Assembly: GCA_036346255.1 (NCBI GenBank) | Contig: CM070618.1 | Span: forward strand, 62,529,756-62,593,755 | Reading direction: 5' to 3' | DNA from: Ampelocalamus luodianensis | Taxonomy: Eukaryota; Streptophyta; Magnoliopsida; Poales; Poaceae | Length of the DNA: 64,000 nt | Part shown: positions 1-10,846 of the stretch, one piece after another | Numbering within the stretch: the stretch's first letter is position 1 | Layout of the letters: each line of letters begins with the position of its first letter | Position numbers and translations under genes: made by a program | Notes under the pieces: model-generated | The model's database searches: none | Told to the model about the DNA's origin: nothing | What the model saw: only the letters and a program-made list of their open reading frames with translations

Positions 1-3000
1 GCCATATCGCATGCCTTGGGTCCCCGATCATTTCCCAACTCTATTTTGGCAATGCACGACAGATCTTGTTGATTTGAAGATTGAACCATTTTCGCCGGAA
101 ACGACCTTTCCTCTCCCACTTCGCTTTGGTAAGCCATTCTTCAATTCTTTGCTCATGAAGCATTCTCATATGGTCCTTGAGCTATCTTAACCATTCTCCG
201 TCCTTAGGATTTCTCCAATCATCTTCTCCACATGAAGCCGTGTTGTGCGGCTACTTCTTCTCCGGCGCACGACACTACTCCACCATCCCAAGCTTCCCAG
301 TGCCCTCTCCTAGCTCGTAGCTTCTCATGCCCCTAGGAGCATAAGCTTGTGTCCATTTGCTCGAACGCTTTACAAATCGGGCGTAGCTCCTTTGCCGATT
401 TAGTCGCCGCCATTGCCTGGCCAGTCATTGCGGTCTGGGCCGACTCGATCGTCGGGACTACTCCCATTAGGAGCGCCTTGCTATTCTCCATCCGCCCATG
501 CTCTTGGTTCACGCCACCGTGGTCGAATCGCCGGCGAGTCACGGCAACCGCGCGGCAAAGATCCCGCTGTCGACGCCGACCATTACCGTAGCACGCCATT
601 AACGTTAATCGCAATCATTAGCATTTAATTGATGTCTGGTGAATGGTTAAGCCCATCGACGTGTGGACTCTAAGACCCTAAACACGTGCTTAGAAACTAA
701 ATGTACCGAGTTAATCCGACCGCCGATGCGAAAGGAACGGCTTGATCGAGGACGCTCGGGCGCTCGAATGCATCTCGATTGTGGACCGTTGATCTTGATC
801 CAACGCCGCAATCGCAGCTCTAGGATACACGCGTGCGCCGCAATGGACGTGACAAGCGAGCGGGCCGCTGGTCGCGATGGCTAGCTGAGCCTCGTGAGAA
901 AAGCAGAAATGGATTATAGAATCCGAAAATCATTTACTTGTATACCGAAAAATATGTATAACTTTGAAAATGCATAACTATTTCATATTAACTCCAAAAC
1001 ACATGAAACCACTTCTGGAAATTTTCACTTTTGGTAAGATCTATATTAAAATTTGTTTCAAACCTTTCTCTGTAGCAGAAAATATTGATTGGAGGTTAAC
1101 CCTTTAAAGCTATTATTTGTACAATAGAAAATGACTGATAACTTCAAAAATGCATAAGTAATTATTGAAGTCTAAAATAGTGAGACCACTTTTGATAATT
1201 TTCATTTTCAATGAAATTAATTCTAAAAATGGTCTCCACATTACCTCTGTCACAGAAACTATTTCGGGAGAATATAACCTTAAACTCCATTATTTTTATA
1301 CTAGAAAGGTGATAACTTTGAAAATCAATAACTAAATCATAAAACTCCAAAAGGACAAACTCAACTGTTTTTAACTTATAATAATATTGCCTATTTATCT
1401 ATGTAATCCATGTACTGCCATAATGTTATACAAAATTTCACTTCATAATTAAATTACATAAATGACGATATTGAAATCTGAAATTCAAACCATTATAACT
1501 TTCTTATACTAAATCCAAATGAAATAATTCTTTCACCAAAAATCATTTAAAATCATGACCTAACTACTGTAGAAAAATCATGCATTTTTGAGCATTTTGG
1601 TTTTTGAGTTGTTTTCTCGAGATTTATTTGATGTTATGATTATATAGATCCCGAGCATATTGATATCGACACTTACGCTACCGAGAGTGAGCAGCTACTG
1701 TACCAGCAAGGCAAGCATCATTTGAACTTTCTTTTGCATCATATTTGATCCCAGCTTTGGTTAAGATAGTGCAATGATAATTGCTTGCATGCTATTTTGA
1801 TTATGTCAATATTTTTGTGATGTGTAGTTTAGTTATGTCCTATGCTTGAGGTTAATCTTGAATTATTCCAACTCCTGTATGCTTAAGATAGGATGTGTGA
1901 ATTATGGGTTATAGAATTGCTTAGCCATGCAAGTCTAGATACTATGAGTTCGATCGTCTGAATAACCCGACGGTTTTGGGATAAACACAACTCTTACTTT
2001 ATGTTTTTACTTCAGATTTTTGTAGTTGTTTTATGAGACAAATTTTGTCATTTTAAATGGGCTTCTTGGTCCGACAAGTGTTGGTTAGTGATGGTGCTTT
2101 GTGCACGAGCATTGGGTAAGTGGAAGGACTTGTCCGACAATTAAGGACCGAACTTTGGGTACTGCTGCTCAAGCAACACTCGTCGCCACACGCGGTTGGG
2201 AGCCGTATGGTTAAGTAGGGGAAGGTTTTGTTGTGTTGGGCCCCACGGTGGTGAAATTGTAAGGACATGGGACCGAGAAAATCCCATGTTCCTTTTGGGC
2301 CGATAGGGCATAGAGGCCGTAACGTCTTATGTTCCTAGGAGCCCTGGGTTGAGGGACTTAACCCAATGGAATTTTCTTGCTAAAAATGACCATATCTTGA
2401 TTTACCCGACCGGCACACTATAGGAAGTGTGCTATATTGAGAGCATCCGGAGGCTAACGGGCTAATCAAGTCGTGGGGTAAAGTAGTACACCGCAGGTAT
2501 AAATCTATTCGAATAGCCGTGTCCACTGCTATGGACGCACCGCTTGAAATTTGTGGTCGCTTATTGTTAGACTTTAATTAAAATTGTGGTTGAACTTGGT
2601 AATCGCCATGGACGGGATGTTCATGTGTTTAGTGCATCAAAGTGGGCTGCCACTTTGGTCCTTGTATGATTAAATTGTTTATTACTGAAATGCTTTACCA
2701 TATGCTTTACTTCTACTTCAAATCTGATTTTTAAATGGGCACATGAAAACTAGTATGTGTAGGATGTTAATTGTTGCGCCTCTTTCGCAAAACTAAGCCA
2801 ATATGAGCCATCCCTTGAATGACCCTTATGCATAACTATTTTTATTTGTGTAAGACTTATAGTACACTTGTACTCAACGGATGTTTCTTGGCCTTTTCAG
2901 TGAGGAAGATTATGAGTATGACGATCTCGTTAGTGTTGACTTGGGTGACACCAACGAGTAGTGTGCTATCATTTAACCCTCGCCGGTTGTCGATGGGTGA

Positions 3001-3460
3001 TGGGCATACCACTACTGGTCTTTTGCTTTATTAATTTGCTTCACTGCTACTTGATACTTTACTTTAAATTTGGCGGTCACCGTATGTAATAAGTCGAGAC
3101 CTTAACTATTATGCAAGATGTCTTTTAATCTCTTGTTGTATGCGTTGTATGGATGTAATCAACGTTGGATGAGGGTATGAGTATATTGGTCGTTGATCTT
3201 GGGAGCCAATATAAGTCATACTCGTTGTTGATGAATCCCCATTTAACTCACTAAGTGGAGTGATTCGAATCGAAAGAGAATCGACAATCATGTAGCGCTC
3301 ACAAAGGAGCAGCGCGCATGATCGTTGAGGCTCTAGTATTCGGCTAAGCCTCTCACTTGGATAGGGTTAAATTGGAATTCATTTACCGGAGACCCGTGAT
3401 TATGTCCCTAAGACCTTGTCTAATCTCGGTCTTATGGAGATAATTACCAGGGTCCCCACA
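1..3460 (+). mobile_element. Long LTR of a Ty3/gypsy element (LTR-A), 5' end outside the window
   Basis: This is the 3' 3.4 kb of a long LTR. A GC-rich part (1-890) is followed by an AT-rich part with three imperfect repeats of about 175-180 bp starting near 958, 1137 and 1311. The box GCTTAGCCATGC lies at 1919-1930 and the palindrome CTATTCGAATAG at 2505-2516, followed by GTCC and GGAC arms. The end reads GGGTCCCCACA, so the last CA falls at 3460. The same order of blocks is seen in the LTRs at 20.8-24.0, 27.4-31.8 and 36.5-39.9 kb. No internal region follows; the LTR abuts an F-box-like gene fragment directly, so it is a solo or truncated copy. The long LTR format matches chromoviruses such as Tekay/Del; that lineage name is inference. 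Confidence 0.7.
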
Positions 3461-3891
3461 ATGAGGCCGCGCTGCATGTCTTGGGGCGCGAAGACAAACC
3501 CGAGGCCGACGATGAAACAAGCCCCCAGGTTGCCGGCGCCGTCCAGGTGGTTGACGACGGCGCAGGTAGCGCCGTTGTCCTGCCACTTCATCGCCTCCTC
3601 TCGCTCCAGCGCCACGCGCCTCCCCACAGCGCGTTCCTTGGACACCTTGTACAAGGCCTTGCAACTCCAATATACGTACATACAAAATTCAAGATGTTAG
3701 AATAAATAGTAGTACGTACGTACGTATTTTATAGGTATAAATATGTACGTACGTTAATCGTAGGCTGCATAGGTCCTCCATGGGCTGAGGAGAGTTTGCG
3801 CCACACGGGCGACGATGTCGACAACGACATCGTGAGAAAGAGCGGCGATCACCGACCTCCTCGCCTTGGTGCTGGCCGTCATGCTCTGCAT
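3461..3891 (-). pseudogene. F-box-like protein gene fragment (copy A), cut by LTR-A
   Basis: Two exon-like blocks resemble the grass F-box family in which an N-terminal helix (SHDVVVDIVARVAQ, then a PMEDLCSLRLT-like segment) is followed by CKALYKVSKERAVGRRVALER. Exon 1 runs about 3891-3753 and exon 2 3664-3461. An 88-bp intron (3665-3752) with donor GTACGT lies between, and splicing through it restores the reading CKALYK. One base appears to be missing between the ARVAQ and PMEDL parts. Exon 2 is cut off by the LTR end at 3460, so the C-terminal half is gone. F-box proteins recruit substrates to SCF ubiquitin ligases, but this fragment cannot do so. The family name rests on recognition of the sequence pattern; the exon structure is visible. 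Confidence 0.5.
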
Positions 3892-4064
3892 GCTCACCTT
3901 GGCGATTACGTGAGACGAAGAGCGATGGGAGGTTTAATCTTCGGTTATTCCGTCTTATAAAACTAGGAGTAACTGGCACATGAGATGAAGAGACGCGTGA
4001 GAGACGGTTGTGCGATGGTGAGATGAAGAGACACATCGCGTGAGAGACGAAGAGATAGGAAAGA

Positions 4065-4416
4065 AATATCACAGACGGTTCTATCATGGAACCGTCTGTG
4101 ATAATAATATCACAGATGGCTCTATTAAAGAACCGTCGGTGATAGGAGTATATTACAGACGGTTCTATAATTGAACCGTCTGTGATACTTCACAGACGGT
4201 TGGTAATAAGAACCGTCTGTGATGAGGAACTATCAAAGACGGTTCTTATTACCAACCGTTCATGATAATTCATGCACGGTTGGTAATAAGAACCGCTCGT
4301 GATGAGGCACTATCACTGCACGGTTCCAAAAGGAACCGTCAGAGTAAGTTAACACTGGACGCTCCTTTGGAACCGTATGTGATGTGGCGCTCAAGATGAC
4401 CTGTTTTGTAGTAGTG
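4065..4416. mobile_element. CACTA transposon terminal region with subterminal inverted repeats (copy A)
   Basis: The motif ATCACAGACGGTT and its inverse AACCGTCTGTGAT recur many times in both orientations between 4070 and 4390, often as facing pairs, for example 4071-4103. The block ends in CTGTTTTGTAGTAGTG at 4401-4416, the inverse of a CACTACTACAAAACAG terminal inverted repeat, as in En/Spm (CACTA) elements. Subterminal repeats are where the transposase binds in this superfamily. No matching left terminus starting CACTACTA was found, and no transposase is present, so this is one end only. Confidence 0.75.
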
Positions 4417-5182
4417 CACCCCGCCTTGTCTTCCATCGCCTCTTCCTTTCTCCCCACGCCGAGCTCCGACGACCGCCTCGATTCTCGGTGCGGTTTGGCA
4501 AGAAGGCCCAACCGATGACGAGGAGGAGGAGGAGGAGGAAGCCCAGAGCTCCATGTGAGCGGGCGCCGCGGCTTGACTAGTACCGTCAAACTGTCCGCCC
4601 ATCTTGGCCTCAGGTGAGCACGAAATTTTGCCTCCAAATCCCCATCCAGGTTTCCTTATCACTTTGATTTTGTCTCATCCATCATGTCAGATTTCATTCT
4701 CAGTGAGGACCCCCATCTGTGGTCAAGAAGGGAGGCCGATTCGGTTCGAGATGGATGCCTCTACTCGACCTCGTCCTCGTCAGAGAGTGAGCCATTAATT
4801 GAGAGAAAGAGAGAGAGAGAGAATCTTTTAATTACCTTCTTGCAAACTATCGAAAGAGCATATGGAAACTGTTGTCCAGCAATTGATTAGTTTGGCTCAA
4901 AATTTGTTTTTTTTTTCAATAGAAAAAACCATCGTAGATAGTTTTTAATACAAAACTGTCTATGATTGTCTATTTTTATAGACGATTTCAAACAAAAACC
5001 ATCTATAATAATTGATTATCACGATTTATTATTGTTCGTAACCGTCAGGATAGTTTTTCACGCATCGTTCAAAACCGCCTATGATGACCTCATATTATTA
5101 CAGCACTATAAAGTCGACGGTTCAGAAAACCATCTGTGATGACGATTTTGATCCGTCTGTGATGACCTTTTCTGTAGTAGTG
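4417..5182. mobile_element. Second CACTA-type terminal region (copy A) with a GC-rich captured-looking segment
   Basis: The stretch ends with CTTTTCTGTAGTAGTG at 5167-5182, a second CACTA-type terminus. Upstream at 4910-5165 lie degenerate AACCATCTATGAT-like repeats, an eroded version of the array before 4416. The interval 4420-4800 is more GC-rich, with a GAGGAGGAGGAGG run and AG/GTGAGC and AG/GTTTCC-like junctions; it may be captured gene sequence, but I cannot name it. Two right ends in a row without left ends suggest a nested or deleted pair of elements. Confidence 0.55.
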
Positions 5183-5579
5183 TACGATTGATCGCGTGTT
5201 CCCGTACGTGGGATGGGAGCAAAACAGAACCAGATGGGGAGGCGGAGGGGAGTGTTACCTACGTTCGCGAGGGTGTGGGTGGACGGCCGTCGCTGTCGAT
5301 ATCCTCCGCCGCCATCCCTGTCGTGGCCACGACAGTCGAAGGAGAGACAGGGGTTGGGAGGTGGGACTGGGAGGCGAGGCGGGGGATTGAGATCGTGCCG
5401 CTGAGGGAACAACGGCCGGCCTGGGGTGAGAGTCAGGGCGGTGGCTAGAGAGCGTGGCGGTTTTAGTTGTAGGCGGAGGTGGACGATTTCTCCCGCTGTG
5501 CAGGGTAAACCCCAATGTTTATTAGTTAAGATAAGATAAGTTTTAGTTTACACTTTGCCGGTTGGTCATGACTCATGAC
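5183..5579. other. Spacer between CACTA end and kinase 3' end (copy A)
   Basis: GC-rich 5190-5470 holds overlapping short open frames in several frames with low-complexity Gly/Arg/Pro coding, none recognisable. From about 5480 to 5579 the DNA is AT-rich and probably the 3' untranslated region of the kinase, which reads leftward. Confidence 0.4.
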
Positions 5580-6336
5580 TCATGGCAGATACGCAGGGTG
5601 CTCGTCCTCATCGTCGTACGCTGTAAGAGCCTTGGCAATCTCATCCATGGTCGGCCTGTTGCTCCTCTCCTCCATGCACAACAAGGAAATCTTGACCATC
5701 TCCATGGCCTGCCGAGGGTTGAACTGCCCGTGCAATCTACCGTCCACTAAGGACATAACGTCTCCACTCGCCACCACCTGTCTCAGCGCCTGAGCGATCT
5801 GCCACAGCTCCAGCCGCTCCCCACCCGCCGTCGTCTGCTCCGCGATCCTGCTCCCGATCACGATCTCCAGAAGCACGATGCCGTAGCTGTACACGTCGAC
5901 CTTGGCGTTGATCGGCAGGCTCAGCGCCCACTCCGGCGCCATGTACCCCGTCGTCCCCCTCATGTGGGAGAACTGCACGCCGGCGCCGGCGCCGGCGTCG
6001 TCCCTCTTGGACAGCTTGGCCAGCCCGAAGTCGGCGATCTTGGCGTCGAACTCCCGCGTCAGCAGGATGTTCTCCGGCTTCACGTCGCAGTGGATGACCC
6101 ACTCGAGGCACTCGTGGTGGAGGTATGCCAGGCCCTGGCCGTGCCCAGCGCAATCTTGTACCGATCGCGCCACGCCAACGGCCTGTCGTCCGCGCCGGTG
6201 CCGAACAGGTGCCTGTCCAGCGATTCGTTCTCCACGAACTCGTACACCAGCAGCTTTTGCTTGCCCTCGGAGCAGAACCCCCAGATCCGGACCAGGTTGA
6301 TGTGGTTGATCCTCCCGATCAGCGTCATCTCCGCCC
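5580..6336 (-). pseudogene. G-type lectin receptor kinase, 3' partial duplicate (kinase C-lobe only)
   Basis: Encodes the C-terminal part of a plant receptor-like Ser/Thr kinase. Visible are the N-lobe end (LIGRINHINLVRIWGFCSEG), the catalytic loop HCDVKPEN, the DFGLAKLS segment, the activation segment TTGYMAPEWALSLP, the VDVYSYGIVLLEI helix and the end DEDEHPAYLP. The stop codon is at 5580-5582. The loop has HCD instead of HRD, as in non-RD kinases. It matches the 3' part of the gene at 10847-13235. It breaks at 6336, where an LTR tail replaces the Gly-rich loop, transmembrane and extracellular parts. One frameshift lies near 6150 in the GTARGLAYLHH region; the rest of this copy is open, unlike the same stretch in copy B. 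It has no promoter or ectodomain, so no functional receptor is expected. Confidence 0.85.
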
Positions 6337-6735
6337 GAAGGTGAGCCCCAAGGGCCTCACTTCGTGAGTCGTGTTGCCGCTTCGTGGATTTACCAGATTC
6401 TGGCGGTCCCACCGATGCTTCGTGTGGTTGGAGGCACGCTCGATTGGCTTATTTATAGCCATCTTATGGCACTTTGCTGTCACGCCGTTTTGTTTATTTG
6501 TGTACTTGTGGCTCCGTCGGCCTTTGTCCGTAATAACTCTACTATTTGTTTATCTTCCGCTTGGTAGTGTAGTGTTTGGACTCTATGTTTGGAATGGAGT
6601 TGATGTCTAATTTTGTACCGAGGTGTGTATACGCTTTCGAAGTATACATATCTCGAGGATCAGCTTATTTGATTTGTGCCACTAGGACCGTGTGGTTGGT
6701 TAGTTAATACAAGCAAAATAAATCGGGTCCTCACA
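6337..6735 (+). mobile_element. 3' tail of a long gypsy LTR (junction piece between duplicates)
   Basis: This 0.4 kb aligns with the last 300 bp of the LTR at 36501-39948: both have CCATCTTATGGC, a CTTTGT(C/A)CGTAATAACTCT-like block, AAGTATACAT and TCTCGAG in the same order. It ends GGGTCCTCACA with CA at 6735, followed by TC and then the start of copy B at 6738. It has no head, so it is a broken LTR trapped between the two copies. Confidence 0.7.
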
Positions 6736-6737
6736 TC

Positions 6738-8762
6738 ATGTTATACAAAATTTCACTTCATAATTAAATTACATAAATGACGATATTGAAATCAAATTCA
6801 AACCATTATAACTTTCTTATACTAAATCCAAATGAAATAATTCTTTCACCAAAAATCATTTAAAATCATGACCTAACTACTGTAGAAAATCATGCATTTT
6901 TGAGCATTTTGGTTTTTGAGTTGTTTTCTGTGATTTATTTGATGTTATGATTATATAGATCCCGAGCATATTGATATCGACACTTACGCTACCGAGAGTG
7001 AGCAGCTACTGTACCAGCAAGGCAAGCATCATTTGAACTTTCTTTTGCATCATATTTGATCCCGCTTTGGTTAAGATAGTGCAATGATAATTGCTTGCAT
7101 GCTATTTTGATTATGTCAATATTTTTGTGATGTGTAGTTTAGTTATGTCCTATGCTTGAGGTTAATCTTGAATTATTCCAACTCCTGTATGCTTAAGATA
7201 GGATGTGTGAATTATGGGTTATAGAATTGCTTAGCCATGCAAGTCTAGATACTAGAGTTCGATCGTCTGAATAACCCGACGGTTTTGGGATAAACACAAC
7301 TCTACTTTATGTTTTTACTTCAGATTTTTGTAGTTGTTTTATGAGACAAATTTTGTCATTTTAAATGGGCTTCTTGGTCTGACAAGTGTTGGTTAGTGAT
7401 GGTGCTTTGTGCACGAGCATTGGGTAAGTGGAAGGACTTGTCCGACAATTAAGGACCGAACTTTGGGTACTGGCTGCTCAAGCAACACTCGTGCCGCCAC
7501 ACGCGGTTGGGAGCCGTATGGTTAAGTAGGGGAAGGTTTTGTTGTGTTGGGCCCCACGGTGGTGAAATTGTAAGGACATGGGACCGAGAAATCCCATGTT
7601 CCTTTGGGGCCGATAGGCATAGAGGCCGTAACGCCTTATGTTCCTAGGAGCTCTGGTTGAGGGACTTAACCCAATGGAATTTTCTTGCTAAAATGACCAT
7701 ATCTTGATTTATCCGACCGCACACTATAGGAAGTGTGCTATATTCTGAGGCATCCGGAGGCTAACGGGCTAATCAAGTCGTGGGTAAAGTAGTACACCCC
7801 CGCAGGTATAAATCTATTCGAATAGCCGTGTCCACTGCTATGGACGCACCGCTTGAAATTTGTGGTCGCTTATTGTTAGACTTTTAATTAAAATTGTGGT
7901 TGAACTTGGTAATCGCCATGGACGGATGTTCATGTGTTTAGTGCATCAAAGTGGGCTGCCACTTTGGTCCTTGTATGATTAAATTGTTTATTATCAAATG
8001 CTTTACCATATGCTTTACTTCTACTTCAAATCTGATTTTTAAATGGGCACATGAAAACTAGTATGTGTAGGATGTTAATTGTTGCGCCTCTTTCGCAAAA
8101 CTAAGCCAATATGAGCCATCCCTTGAATGACCCTTATGCATAACTATTTTTATTTGTGTAAGACTTATGAGTACACTTGTACTCACCGATGTTTGCTGGC
8201 CTTTTCGTGTGAGGAAGATTATGAGTATGACGATCTCGTTAGTGTTGACTTGGGTGACACCAACGAGTAGTGTGCTATCATTTAACCCTCAATGTTGCCG
8301 ATGGGTGATGGGCATACCACTACCGGTCTTTTGTTTATTAATTTGCTCCACTGCTACTTGATACTTTACTTTAAATTTGGCCTACCAGTATGTAATAAGT
8401 CGAGACCTTAACTATTATGCAAGATGTCTTTTAATCTCTTGTTGTATGCGTTGTATGGATGTAATCAACGTTGGATGAGGGTATGAGTATATTGGTCGCT
8501 GATCTTGGGAGCCAATATAAGTCATACTCGCTTGTTGATGAATCCCCATTTAACTCACTAAGTGGAGTGATTCAATCGAAGAGAATCGACAATCATGTAG
8601 CGCCACAAAGGAGCAAAGCGCATGATCGTTGAGGCTCTAGTATTCGCCAAGCCTCTCACTTGGATAGGGTTAAATTGGAATTCATTTACCGAGACCGTGG
8701 ATTATGTCCCTAAGACCTTGTCTAATCTCGGTCTTATGGAGATAATTACTGTGGTCCCCACA
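6738..8762 (+). mobile_element. Long LTR of Ty3/gypsy element (LTR-A duplicate)
   Basis: Duplicate of 1423-3460. The box GCTTAGCCATGC is at 7229-7240 and the palindrome CTATTCGAATAG at 7814-7825. The end TGGTCCCCACA gives the last CA at 8762. The 5' 1.4 kb present in copy A is missing because the duplicated block starts inside the LTR. Confidence 0.75.
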
Positions 8763-9185
8763 ATGAGGCCGCGCCGCATGTCTTGGGGCGCAAGACAAAC
8801 CCGAGGCCGACGATGAAACAAGCCCCCAGTGCTGCCGCGCGCCCGTGTGGTTGACGACGGCGAGGTAGCGCCGTTGTCCCGCCACTTCATCGCCTCCTCG
8901 CTCCAGCCGCCACGCCTCCTCACGCTGCTGCATCCTGGACACCTTGTACAAGGCCTTGCAACTCCAATATACGTATATACAAAATTCAAGATGTTAGAAT
9001 AAATAGTAGTACGCACGCATGTATTTTATAGGTATAAATATGTACGCACGTTAATCGTAGGCTGCATAGGTCCTCCATGGGCCGAGGAGAGTTTGCGTCA
9101 TTACGGGCACGCATGTCGATAACGACATCGTGAGAAAGAGCGCGATCACCGACCTCCTCGCCTTGGTGTGGCCGTCATGCTCGTG
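8763..9185 (-). pseudogene. F-box-like gene fragment (copy B)
   Basis: Duplicate of 3461-3891, with the same two exon blocks and intron and the same truncation by the LTR. It has more indels than copy A; for example, the VGRRVALER part is broken into several frames. It is not expected to make a protein. Confidence 0.5.
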
Positions 9186-9354
9186 ATGCTCACCTTGGCG
9201 ATTCCGTGAGACGAAGAGCGATGGGAGGTTTAATCTTCGGTTATTCCGCCTTATAAAACTAGGAGTAATCGCACATGAGATGAAGAGACGCATGAGAGAC
9301 TGCAGCGATGGTGAGATGAAGAGACACATCGCGGAGAGACGAAGAGATAGGAAA

Positions 9355-9705
9355 GAAATATCACTGCATTTGGTTCTATCATGGAACCGTCGTGATAATA
9401 ATATCGCTGATGGCTCTATTAAAGAACCGCTTGGTGATAGGAGATATTACGACGGTTCTATAATTGAACTGCTCGTGATACTTCATGCACGTTGCTGTAA
9501 TAAGAACCGCTCGTGATGAGGAACTATCAAAGACGCTTCTTATTACCAACCGCTCATGATAATTCATGACACGGTTGTAATAAGAACCGCTCGTGATGAG
9601 GCACTATCACTGCATTTCCAAAAGGAACTGCTCAGATAAGAACACTGGACGCTCCTTTGGAACCGTATGTGATGTGGCGCTCAAGATGACTGCTTTGTAG
9701 TAGTG
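9355..9705. mobile_element. CACTA terminal region (copy B of 4065-4416)
   Basis: Same array of AACCGTC(T)GTGAT-like repeats, ending in GCTTTGTAGTAGTG at 9705. The repeats are more scrambled than in copy A: many CGTCTGTGAT words appear as CGTCGTGAT or CGCTCGTGAT. Confidence 0.7.
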
Positions 9706-10463
9706 CACCCCGCCTTGTCTTCCATCGCCTCTTCCTTTCCTCCCACGCCGAGCTCCACGACCGCCTCGATTCCTCGGTGCGGTTTGGCAAGAAGGCCCAA
9801 CCGATGACGAGGAGGAGGAGGAGGAGGGAAGCCCAGAGCTCCATGTGAGCTGGCGCCGCGCTTGACTAGTACCGCCAAATCTGTCCGCCCATCTTGGCCT
9901 CAGTGTGAGCACGAAATTTTGCCTCCAAATCCCCATCCGTGTTTCCTTATCACTTTGATTTTGTCTCATCCATCATGTCGATTTCATTCTCAGTGAGGAC
10001 CCCCATCCGTGGTCAAGAAGGGAGGCCGATTCGGTTCGAGATGGATGCCTCTACTCGACCTCGCCCTCGCGAGAGTGAGCCATTAATTGAGAGAAGAGAG
10101 AGAGAGAGAATCTTTAATTACCTTCTTGCAAACTATCGAAAGAGCATATGGAAACTGTTGTCCAAAGAATTGATTAGTTTGGCTCAAAATTTGTTTTTTT
10201 TCAATAGAAAACCATCGAGATAGTTTTTAATACAAAACTGTCTATGATTGTCTATTTTTATAGACGATTTCAAACAAAACCATCTATAATAATTGATTAT
10301 CACGCATTTATTATTGTTCGTAACCGCTCAGGATAGTTTTTCACGCACGGTTCAAAACCGCCTATGATGACCTCATATTATTACAGCACTATAAAGTCGA
10401 CGGTTCGTAAAACCATCCGTGATGACGATTTTGATCCGTCGCGATGACCTTTTCGTAGTAGTG
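9706..10463. mobile_element. Second CACTA terminal region (copy B of 4417-5182)
   Basis: Same content as copy A, ending in CTTTTCGTAGTAGTG at 10463. The TCTGTAG of copy A is TCGTAG here. Confidence 0.55.
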
Positions 10464-10846
10464 TACGATTGATCGCGTGTTCCCGCACGTGATGGGAGCA
10501 AAACAGAACCAGATGGGGAGGCGGAGGGGAGTGTTACCTACGCTCGCGAGGGTGTGGGTGGACGGCCGTCGCTGCCGATATCCTCCGCGCCATCCCCGCC
10601 GGGGCCACGATAAATGGAGAGACAGGTTGGGAGGTGGGACCGGAGGCGAGGCGGGGATTGAGATCGTGTCGCCGAGGGAACAACGGCCGCCCGGGTGAGA
10701 GTCAGGGCGGTGGCTAGAGAGCGTGGCGGTTTTAGTTGTAGGCGGAGGTGGACGATTTCTCCCGCTGCAGGGTAAACCCCAATGTTTATTAGTTAAGATA
10801 AGATAAGTTTTAGTTTACACTTTGCCGGTTGGTCATGACTCATGAC
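10464..10846. other. Spacer and kinase 3' flank (copy B)
   Basis: Duplicate of 5183-5579: a GC-rich part with no recognisable gene, then an AT-rich part that is probably the 3' untranslated region of the kinase. Confidence 0.4.

Larger units (their letters stand above)
1423..6336. repeat. Tandem segmental duplication, copy A
   Basis: The order LTR part, F-box-like fragment, CACTA end, CACTA end, kinase 3' part is repeated at 6738-11597. Shared sequence begins at ATGTTATACAAAA (1423 and 6738) and stops at CTCCGCCC (6336 and 11597). The copies align throughout, with frequent 1-3 nt indels and substitutions. Copy A keeps only the 3' third of the kinase gene and then joins an LTR tail. Confidence 0.9.
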
